The translations under genes were made by a program, and so were the position numbers. From Rhodopirellula sp. (GTDB lineage: Bacteria; Planctomycetota; Planctomycetia; Pirellulales; Pirellulaceae): 64,000 bases of DNA. The stretch lies in contig NZVD01000090.1 in assembly GCA_002701385.1 (NCBI GenBank), forward strand, positions 31,830 to 95,829. The letters are read 5' to 3'. The number at the start of each line of letters is the position of its first letter. The stretch's first letter is position 1. Positions 17,248 to 26,500 of the stretch are shown here, piece after piece. Below the pieces are notes generated by a model. That model was not told the DNA's origin. It was given only the letters and a program-made list of their open reading frames with translations, and did not search any database.

Positions 17248-18795
17248 CTACTCCGGTGTGGAGAATTCTGGCAGGTTATCGGCCATGCCGGCGCGGGTGC
17301 GTCGGAGCTCAGCAATGGTTGCGGCACGCATCCGTCTGAGCTTATTTAGATATTCTGGCTGAAACGCCAGATTCACTAACTCCTCCGGATCGTTCTTCAA
17401 ATCATATAACTCTTCGACCTCGCCCTTCACAAGAGTACGAATGTATTTGAAATCTCCCTCGGCTAAGGAAATCCACCATGGCACTTTAGCAGTTGCCAAT
17501 AAAACCTCTTCATCGGCCGGAATCACATCCGTTGCACTTCCATAATTCTGCCCGGTCATCACTGTGAGCGTAGGGTGCTTCCATTTCTTTTGCGAGTTTC
17601 GAAGCACGGGAGCCAGACTGTGGCCATGCATTCTCCATGGTAGTGGTAGGCCGGCATAGTCAAAGAACGTTGGAGGAAGATCGACTCCACTCACAGCAGC
17701 ATCCACAACACCACCAGCTTCAATTTTCCCGGGAAGGCTCATAATTAACGGCCCCCGAATGTTGGCATCATAAGGAGCGATCTTTTGTTGGAATCCTTTT
17801 TGTCCCCAGGCGATCCCCTGATCCGAAGCAAAGACGATCAATGTGTTTTCATACTGGCCCGTCTCTTTAAGTGAGGCGACAAGTTTACCGACAGCATCAT
17901 CAATCGCTAGAACACCTTGTTGATACTGACGCACCCAATTCTGTAATGTGTTTCCGTGAATCGGAGCATTCTTCACCGTCCGTTGCTGTACACCTGATTT
18001 AAGTTCGGGTTCTCCATTTTTATCCAGGGCCCAGCGGTCACGAATCTGGACGTACTTCGGTTTGTCCGCTCGATTCTCTCCGGTAAAGATATCTTTGGGC
18101 ACAGGAACTTTGGCATTGGGGTATGCGTCAACATGTCGTTCGGCGGGCGTAAAAGGTCCATGGACGGCTCCGAAGCATAACCACAGATACCAGGGTTGCT
18201 CTGCATCCCGATGATCACCACGGATGAATTGGTCAGCTCGCTCGGTGTACCAATCGGTCGTGTATCCCTGAACTCGAGTGCTCTTACCGTTGATCTCCAC
18301 AATCTGGTCATCAAAGTAATTACCAGCGTTGTCAGGATGCGCAGGACGGTTCCAAACGATTTGATAATCCCAGTCGCGTCCATAACCGTTATCGACGCCA
18401 GTATGCCACTTCCCAATCTGAGCTGTCGTATATCCGTGCTGGCGAAAGACACTGGGCCAGAATGGCGTCTTGGACGGATCGTATACACTGCCAGGATATT
18501 CACCTTCCATCCGCATCGACTCGACGCCAAATTGGTGATAGCCCGTTAATTGGGTGGCTCTGGACGGCATACACCAGGTGCCAATGTACGCCTGATTAAA
18601 TCTTACGCCGGTCGATGCAAGTTGATCGATATTGGGTGTGTTAACCCAGTCATAAGCTTGATCGTAGCAACTGACCGTACGATGCGACTGATCATCGGTG
18701 AAAATGAACAGAATATTTGGGCGTTCTTTAGCCTTCAATGACGACGTCAGGCCGGATATTAAGACAATCAGATAAACGATTAAAATTCGTTTCAT
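17248..18795 (-). CDS. Sulfatase, exported
   Basis: A 515-residue type I sulfatase when started at the ATG at 18795, which gives the signal peptide MKRILIVYLIVLISGLTSSLKA. The formylglycine motif is CMPSRATQLTG near residue 77, after the metal block RPNILFIFTDDQSHRTVSCY. The second metal block is LIVFASDQGIAWGQKG near residue 330, and the C-terminal YDLKNDPEELVNLA is typical. The longer track start at 18831 lies inside a perfect 14-bp hairpin followed by seven Ts on this strand, and the chosen ATG is only 9 bases beyond that T run, so there is no Shine-Dalgarno and little room for a separate promoter. It would desulfate a glycan or other ester; substrate unknown. Confidence 0.9.
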   Translation of the reverse strand: MKRILIVYLIVLISGLTSSLKAKERPNILFIFTDDQSHRTVSCYDQAYDWVNTPNIDQLASTGVRFNQAYIGTWCMPSRATQLTGYHQFGVESMRMEGEYPGSVYDPSKTPFWPSVFRQHGYTTAQIGKWHTGVDNGYGRDWDYQIVWNRPAHPDNAGNYFDDQIVEINGKSTRVQGYTTDWYTERADQFIRGDHRDAEQPWYLWLCFGAVHGPFTPAERHVDAYPNAKVPVPKDIFTGENRADKPKYVQIRDRWALDKNGEPELKSGVQQRTVKNAPIHGNTLQNWVRQYQQGVLAIDDAVGKLVASLKETGQYENTLIVFASDQGIAWGQKGFQQKIAPYDANIRGPLIMSLPGKIEAGGVVDAAVSGVDLPPTFFDYAGLPLPWRMHGHSLAPVLRNSQKKWKHPTLTVMTGQNYGSATDVIPADEEVLLATAKVPWWISLAEGDFKYIRTLVKGEVEELYDLKNDPEELVNLAFQPEYLNKLRRMRAATIAELRRTRAGMADNLPEFSTPE

Positions 18796-18804
18796 AGCGA
18801 TCAC

Positions 18805-18843
18805 AAAAAAATGGATGGAAGTTTGATTCAACTTCCATCCATT
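18805..18843 (-). terminator. Intrinsic terminator downstream of rpoD, abutting a sulfatase start
   Basis: On the minus strand AATGGATGGAAGTT and AACTTCCATCCATT form a perfect 14-bp stem with a 6-base loop (GAATCA), followed by seven Ts. This is a strong Rho-independent terminator for the rpoD transcript, whose stop is about 80 bases upstream. The T run ends 9 bases before the ATG of the next gene on the same strand, so the hairpin could also act as an attenuator or ribosome-blocking leader for the sulfatase. Confidence 0.85.
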
Positions 18844-18923
18844 CTAACGTGCTGTGATTCTGCGGGAATGTCGCTTCTACCAAGTTTGGTAAAGCATTCC
18901 TTCCTAAGCAGAGGTGGCCGTTG

Positions 18924-20399
<1,476 letters not shown>

Positions 20400-20611
20400 G
20401 AAGGTGTTCCTATCTACTCTCTCTGGCTCTTCTCAACATCGAAGCATTTTCTGCCTGTGAATAAAACTTAGGTTACTTTCCGTACCCAAAGTTACTTTTT
20501 TCAGAGCATTTACAAATGTCAGATGTTCTAGACACAGTTGTACCGATTAGGGGGGTAATTCCATCTCCCGAGGCGGGGCGCAGGCATCATGCGGTTAGGA
20601 GAGGTAGATTG

Positions 20612-21007
20612 ATGTCCATAGAATCTGTAAGTACAACTACTTATATGATTGCAATGTTTCTACTCGTGGCAACCCTAAATAGCGTTATCGCGCTGTTTGT
20701 TACGGCAATTGCCGCCATTTGCCGTATAAATCAGAATAAGAATCCGGAGCTTTTTTTAAATAATCTCCAGCTGTATATAAGAAGTTGGACACTCTCGGCA
20801 GTCTTTTTAGTGGCGGCATATTTTGGCTATGGATTATATAGTTTGCTTGTTATTTTGGTATTAGCGAAACCCAGCTACAGAATGACCAATCTACAAACTG
20901 TCTCATTCACGCTGGTGGCAGGAATACTACTGGTTTGTATTAACTTAGTTTTGGTGCTGGGTGTGTTCTATTTAGGAGGAGGACTAGTTATTGGTCGGCA
21001 ATTTTAG
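20612..21007 (+). CDS. Small membrane protein of unknown function
   Basis: A 131-residue protein from the ATG at 20612, which has GAGG seven bases upstream; the track start at 20516 adds 32 arginine-rich residues without a clear ribosome site. Three hydrophobic stretches are visible: MIAMFLLVATLNSVIALFV (about 11-30), SAVFLVAAYFGYGLYSLLVI (about 63-84) and VAGILLVCINLVLVLGVFYL (about 101-122). A charged loop (RINQNKNPELFLNN) separates the first two. I do not recognise the family. It is divergent from rpoD and 55 bases upstream of another unknown gene on the same strand. Confidence 0.6.
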   Translation: MSIESVSTTTYMIAMFLLVATLNSVIALFVTAIAAICRINQNKNPELFLNNLQLYIRSWTLSAVFLVAAYFGYGLYSLLVILVLAKPSYRMTNLQTVSFTLVAGILLVCINLVLVLGVFYLGGGLVIGRQF

Positions 21008-21062
21008 ATAGCCATCTCTATTAATCATTAATGAAAGATCAATATAAGCCTCAAAGTTTGAA

Positions 21063-21539
21063 ATGAATCTACCTCCTTTTATTGCCAGCGCGACCGGACA
21101 GGCTAATTTATGGAAAGATTTGATCCACAGCGTCCCTACTCTGGCCGCTCTGGCTCAACTTGCATCGGACCGCTTAGTCGTTTCAGCTCCGGCCGATTAC
21201 GAGTTATCTCCTGAAGCCAGGACGATTCTATCGATCACTCGTAATCGCGGCGTCATTGAGCTCAAGAGTAACAACACCGAATTTGAGTCATCTCAGCGTA
21301 TGCTCGCTGTTTATGTTGAACGGACAGCAGAATCTCACGTTATGTTTCGCAGTCGCACGGAACCAGAAATTACTGTTCGATTTTTAGAAGGATTTCGACA
21401 GTTGTGTGACGCAGGTCTGGTCATGCATCAGGTTGGAGGCGAGTTTTCTTTAACAACTCGTGGTTATGACACAGCCAAAGGCATCAACCCGGCCGAGTGT
21501 AGTGACCTTGAAGCTGAAGGTACAGAACTGGAACTTTAA
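21063..21539 (+). CDS. Hypothetical protein, possible C-terminal winged-helix
   Basis: A 158-residue soluble protein I do not recognise. The C-terminal part FLEGFRQLCDAGLVMHQVGGEFSLTTRGYDTAKGI has the helix-turn-hairpin pattern seen at the end of winged-helix domains (GLV...GEFSLTTRGYDTA), but this is only a resemblance. The N-terminal half is mixed alpha/beta with no obvious motif. The stop codon TAA falls at the edge of the 22-bp inverted repeat described at 21538. No clear Shine-Dalgarno precedes the ATG, as in many genes of this window. Confidence 0.65.
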   Translation: MNLPPFIASATGQANLWKDLIHSVPTLAALAQLASDRLVVSAPADYELSPEARTILSITRNRGVIELKSNNTEFESSQRMLAVYVERTAESHVMFRSRTEPEITVRFLEGFRQLCDAGLVMHQVGGEFSLTTRGYDTAKGINPAECSDLEAEGTELEL

Positions 21540-21559
21540 CATTTAACCAATTAGCCATG
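21538..21559 (+). repeat. Left arm of a 22-bp inverted repeat flanking a small ORF
   Basis: The 17-mer TTAACCAATTAGCCATG at 21543-21559 recurs in perfect inverse orientation at 21964-21980, and the match extends to 21 of 22 bases (21538-21559 against 21964-21985). Further inside, TTAGACA (21573-21579) is matched by TGTCTAA (21950-21956). The two arms enclose the leader element and the 49-codon ORF. The left arm starts within the stop codon of the 158-residue gene. Confidence 0.85.
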
Positions 21560-21653
21560 TGGCATTGGACCGTTAGACAATTGTCGTCTTTTATCGTTGG
21601 CCTTAGGGAGACTGGAACTTCCTACTCAAGTTTTTTTAAAGAAACTTCTTTCA

Positions 21654-21691
21654 AGTGACCAACCGTGTCACTTCCCTTTACGATCATTCTA
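21654..21691 (+). promoter_or_regulatory. Dyad leader element, copy 1 (AGTGAC-N7-GTCACT)
   Basis: A perfect inverted repeat AGTGAC-N7-GTCACT is followed by TCCC and CGATCATTCTA, 73 bases before the 49-codon ORF. From GTGACC on, 30 of 37 bases match copy 2 at 52446-52482. Both copies also have AG followed by seven Ts 16-17 bases upstream of the dyad. In copy 2 the outermost pair is T-A instead of A-T, so the symmetry is kept although the bases changed. It may be an operator or promoter, or an RNA hairpin; the sequence alone cannot decide. Confidence 0.6.
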
Positions 21692-21764
21692 GTAACAATC
21701 ATTCTGAGATCGTAACCAAACTGATCCAACAACAATGGGTCAAGTTGTAAAAAGGAGTTTTACA

Positions 21765-21914
21765 ATGAGTAAAGTACTAATCAACGACGTACCTAAGGAC
21801 GCACTAGTTTTTTGGAATCGCCAGTGGTATGAATACTGCCAGTGGATTGAATTCAAACGCGAGTTGGAGCAGGAAGCGACCTGGTATTATCAGGAAGTGA
21901 GAAAACCCAAATAA
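21765..21914 (+). CDS. Small aromatic-rich protein, 49 residues, unknown
   Basis: This ORF is below the track's size limit. Its start has a near-consensus Shine-Dalgarno (AAAGGAG, seven bases from the ATG), much stronger than most neighbours have. The product starts MSKVLINDVPKDALVFW and is rich in aromatic residues: 4 Trp, 4 Tyr and 2 Phe in 49, clustered in VFWNRQWYEYCQW and TWYYQ, with a charged helix-like middle (FKRELEQEA). No signal peptide or membrane segment is present. It follows leader copy 1 and lies inside the inverted-repeat-bounded segment. I cannot assign a family. Confidence 0.6.
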   Translation: MSKVLINDVPKDALVFWNRQWYEYCQWIEFKRELEQEATWYYQEVRKPK

Positions 21915-21963
21915 GTGGTTTCCGGTTTCCCATTTAGCCATGTACCAAATGTCTAATTGGTTC

Positions 21964-21985
21964 CATGGCTAATTGGTTAACTGTT
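21964..21985 (-). repeat. Right arm of the 22-bp inverted repeat
   Basis: This is the inverse partner of 21538-21559 (21 of 22 bases). It covers the last codons and the TAG stop of the sulfatase at 21969. CTAATTGGTT is also repeated directly at 21953 and 21969 (period 16). No target-site duplication is evident outside the arms. Confidence 0.85.
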
Positions 21986-23414
21986 TCGCTGCTCGGCCAA
22001 AGTATTCATACCGATCGAATATGTTTGTCTTTAAATTGGCAGCTCTGGGATCTCGAGTACGACGCATCCACCGCGCCACCTCTGATTTCAGCTGACGTTC
22101 ATGGCGGGAATAATCCGGATGTCCCGATACATTATTGATCTGCCATGGATCGATTCTAAGATCGTAGAGTTCAAATTCGGGCCGTTTAGCAACCGCCAAA
22201 TCACGCCATTGTTGCAAATGAGGCGTCAAATCACTTTCTAATAACAGACTCTTGGTGAGCGAATTATCTATATCTCCAAAAGGTCCCACGGCCCAATGGG
22301 TCTCAGGGTCGCCTGCCGGATATAACTCGGGGCGAATATTCCAGATCCAGAGAAATTCCGCCGTACGTATCGCTCGGCAAGGATAGGATGCATCACCAGC
22401 TCGGACATTCGCATGCCGTTCCCTTTCCAGAAACACGGAATCACGATGTTCAACCGTTGCTCCTTGTAACACGCCGACAAAACTCTTGCCTGCCATTTCA
22501 TGGCCATCCATCCCGATTAGTTCAAACAAGGTCGGACCAACATCCTCAAAACTGACAAACGTATCCGCTTTAAGGCCACTCTGAATTTTCCCCGGCCACT
22601 GAATAGCAAAGGGGACATGTGTGCCCCAGTCATAGATATTCGCCAGACCGCGAGGCATCTGCCATCCATTGTCTCCGAGCATCAGGATAATCGTATTTTC
22701 ATATTTTCCGGCTCGTTTCAGAGATTTGATGATTTCTCCACACTGACTATCAAACTTTTGTACTTCGGCATAGTAGTCCACAATTTCTTTACGAACGGTT
22801 GGGTGGTCGGGAAGATAGCTGGGCACTTCCACTTTGGAGGCATCCAACCCTCGATAAAACTCCTGTTCCGCTTCCCAGGGGCGATGAGGATCATGAGAAC
22901 CAAACCAAAAACAAAACGGCTTATCACCGACCGTCTCCAGGAATGCCTCAAATGACTCAGTTTTAAATCCGGCTGGATTTGGTTTGCCAAAGGTATGTCG
23001 CTCACCGAGATAACGTCCCGGCCCCCAGCCTTTGATCATATAACCAACTTGATAGCTGGCACTGGAGCGAGACAAGGCTAACGGAAACGTCCATTGCTGA
23101 TCAGGAAATTGTCCCCAGAGATTAGCAGCATCCTCGAGTTGATGCGAAACCCTACCAGTTAATAGTACCGCTCGGGACGGCGAGCATGATGGGACCTGAC
23201 AAAATGCATTGGTAAAGTAGACTCCGTTTCTAGCAATGGAGTCGAAGGTCGGCGTCTTTACTGAGCGATCTCCCATTATAGAAGCATGAGGTGCGGCCCA
23301 GTTATCTGCCAACAGAATGAGAACATTCGGCTTCGAATTCTCGGCATTCAGTGACGTCGTCAATAACGAGACAAATAGAGAAAACCAACCTGTGGCCCAG
23401 CGATTCATGGTCAT
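21969..23414 (-). CDS. Sulfatase, N-sulfoglucosamine sulfohydrolase-like
   Basis: A 481-residue sulfatase from the ATG at 23414, which has AGGA eight bases upstream and gives a signal sequence (WATGWFSLFVSLLTTSLNA); the track start at 23480 adds 22 residues. The metal block is PNVLILLADNWAAPHASIMGD and the formylglycine motif is CSPSRAVLLTGR. The block FWFGSHDPHRPWE and the overall layout resemble heparan N-sulfatase/SGSH relatives, which remove N-sulfate from glucosamine. Exact specificity is uncertain. Its last codons and stop lie within the right arm of the inverted repeat, convergent with the 49-codon ORF. Confidence 0.9.
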   Translation of the reverse strand: MTMNRWATGWFSLFVSLLTTSLNAENSKPNVLILLADNWAAPHASIMGDRSVKTPTFDSIARNGVYFTNAFCQVPSCSPSRAVLLTGRVSHQLEDAANLWGQFPDQQWTFPLALSRSSASYQVGYMIKGWGPGRYLGERHTFGKPNPAGFKTESFEAFLETVGDKPFCFWFGSHDPHRPWEAEQEFYRGLDASKVEVPSYLPDHPTVRKEIVDYYAEVQKFDSQCGEIIKSLKRAGKYENTIILMLGDNGWQMPRGLANIYDWGTHVPFAIQWPGKIQSGLKADTFVSFEDVGPTLFELIGMDGHEMAGKSFVGVLQGATVEHRDSVFLERERHANVRAGDASYPCRAIRTAEFLWIWNIRPELYPAGDPETHWAVGPFGDIDNSLTKSLLLESDLTPHLQQWRDLAVAKRPEFELYDLRIDPWQINNVSGHPDYSRHERQLKSEVARWMRRTRDPRAANLKTNIFDRYEYFGRAAKQLTN

Positions 23415-23520
23415 GGAGTCGATCCTGCAAAAACTAGCATGAGTGGATTGTTCCATGATACACTCAACGATACTACTCATCCTGAACCATCATGATATTA
23501 GCCCTGATTGAGGAAAGCCC

Positions 23521-26500
23521 ATGATTCGCTTTACCTTACCAACACTTTCCATTCTCTTAATCTCTCTGGCTGTACCTGGCCAGGCCGATGCTCAGGCATT
23601 GGAGCTACCTACCAACAGCCGAATCGCCGTGATTGGAAACAACCTCGCCGACCGCATGCAGCATCAGGGATGGTTAGAGGCATATATTCAGGCCATTCAT
23701 CCCAAGCAGAAAATCTCCTTCCGCCATCTAGGATTCACCGGGGACGAGGTCAATGTGCGTCCTCGCTCGAACAATTTCGGATCCGCCGATCAGTGGCTTA
23801 CCAAGGTACAGGCAGATGTTGTCTTTTGCTTTTTTGGATTCAACGAAGCACTTCGCGGACCTGAGTCGATGGAGCAATTCAAGCAACACCTGACGTCCAT
23901 GCTCGAGGGCATGAAACAACAACGATACAATGGTGAATCCGCACCCACCATTGTTCTGTTTTCACCTATCGCTCACGAAGACCTGCACAACCCTCATCTC
24001 CCGGATGGCTCGGAAAACAATCCTAAACTTCTGGCGGCCACCACGGCTATGAGCGAGGTCTGCAAACAGCAAAATGTTCGCTTTGTCGATCTCTTCCGCC
24101 CGACTCTGGCACTCTATGAAGGCTCATCCAAACCACTGACGCTCAATGGTGTCCATTTACTTGACCATGGTGCCGATGCGGTTGCCAAAATAATGATCGA
24201 TCGACTCTTTGGCCTAAATGCAAATCAGGTAGCAAAACGGGAACAAATCGAACGTATCCGAGAAGCCGTCCTGGAGCGAAATTACTACTGGTTTAGTCGT
24301 TACCGCGTTGTGGATGGTTACAACGTATACGGTGGACGCTCGACTTTAAATTGGTTCGGGCAATCCAACGCCGATGTGATGAAACGCGAGATGGAAATCT
24401 TTGATGTGATGACCGACAATCGCGATGCATTGGTTTGGGCCTCTGCCAATGGAAAGGATTTTGAAGTCAAAGATGACAACCTGCCTGAAGAACTTGTCGT
24501 TCGCACAAATAAACCAGGAGCACTCGAAGGTGGATTTCATCCATACCTCGAAGGTGCAGATGCCATTAGCAAGATGACTGTGGCTGAAGGAATGCAGGTC
24601 AACCTGTTCGCTTCGGAGGCAGAGTTCCCGGAACTGGTGAACCCCGTTCAAATGTGCGTTGATCCAAACGGAGTCCTCTATGCCTCAGTCTGGCCTTCCT
24701 ATCCGCACTGGAATCCTATACAACCTCGAACAGACCGTATCCTAGCCTTTCCCGACAAAGATGCCGACGGGAAAGCTGACGAGTGCATCATCTTTGCCGA
24801 CAAATTAAACAGCATTACCGGAATTGAGTTTTGGGGCGGAGGTATGCTGGTCGCAGCGCCACCGGAAATCTGGTTTCTCAAGGATACCGATGGGGACATG
24901 GTCGCAGACAAAAAAGTCCGCATGCTTCAAGGAGTCTCCAGTGCCGACACCCACCACAGCGCGAATGCTTTTGTCATCGGTCCGGATGGAGGGCTCTATT
25001 GGAGCCGAGGGATTTTCAACGTAGCCAACATGGAAACTCCAACCAAAACCTATCGTTCCACAGCCTCCGGTGTATACCGATTCGACCCGCGAACTTTTGA
25101 AATGGAATTTGTGTTTCCCATCGGACCGAATCCACACGGTGACGTATTTGATCAGTGGGGATTTCAATTCGCCAATGACGGCACCGGTGGAACTGGTAGC
25201 TATGTCAACATCGGTAAAGGCATGGGTAACAAACAATGGTTCAAGAAACGAGTTCGACCGGTGGCGGCGACAGGCATTCTATCGAGCAGCCATTTCCCTG
25301 AGGCCAACAATGGAAACTTCTTGATCTGCAACGTGATTGGGTTTCAAGGCGTGTTGCAACATGAAGTCAGTTTCAACGGAGCCGATATTACGGCTGAAGA
25401 AATTGAGCCTATCCTCTACTCCTCGGATCCCACATTTCGACCATCTGACATCGAAATCGGCGGTGACGGAGCCATCTATGTTTCCGACTGGAGCAATGCG
25501 TTGATCGGCCATATGCAACACAACATGAGAGATCCTAATCGGGATGCTCAACACGGTCGTATCTATCGAGTTACGTATGAAGGTCGTCCCTTGGTCCAAC
25601 ATCCACAAATGATTGGGGCCTCTGTTGAAGACATCCTGCCAGCCTTCCTGCTTCCTGAAAACGGCATTCGCTATCGAGCTCGATTGGAATTGAGTGGAAG
25701 AGAAGCAAAAAGCACATTACAAACCGTCGCCCGATGGACAAAAACGCTAAATCCGAAAGACAATATTGAAGCTCAGGCTTTATTGGAATGCCTATGGGTA
25801 TTTGAGGAACAGCGTGTCGCCAATTTGGAATTACTGCTACGCGTGTTTGAAGCAGAGGATGAACGCCACCGTGCCGCTGCCATTCGCACACTCGGCCACT
25901 GGGCCGGAAAGATTGAGGGTTGGGAATCGGTGCTCAGCCAGGCCGCTCAAGACACCTCTGCTCTCGTACGTGCCGAAGTTGCTAAAGCCGCGGTAGAGCT
26001 TCAGGGACTGGCGGCAGCCGAAGCTGTCTTTGAAGTTGCAGTTCGGCCGACGGACCCTGAATTAACGACCGTCTTAAACTATGCCACCAGAAGTTTGAAT
26101 GTAGACGCTATCGTCAACGATGCTATTGCCAACAATAAACCACTTTCCAAGGCAGCTCAATTGTATGTCCTGCGTAATGCCACCATTGCAGACTTAATGA
26201 AACTAGAACCTTCTGAAGCTGTCTATCTGGCCATCCTCGCTCGGGAAAATGCTAACGCGGAGCAACTATCCGTTGCGATCGATGGATTGTCGAAATTACA
26301 AAAAACTGATCCCGCCGCCTTGATTGTCGATCTACTGAAGCAACGTGATGCCGAAGGTCAATCAGGCATTCTGGGACTCGGAACGCTACTTAACTTACAA
26401 CCAGCCCAAGAGCTTGCTCCGCACGCCGCTACGATTGAGTCACTAGCCGTGAACGGTCAGACCAATGACACAAGGCGATTTGCATTCGCTGCCTGGATTG

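Noticed and set aside
20516-20611. Longer start of the membrane protein at 20516
   Set aside because: It adds 32 arginine-rich residues before the first hydrophobic segment, while the ATG at 20612 has GAGG at good spacing.
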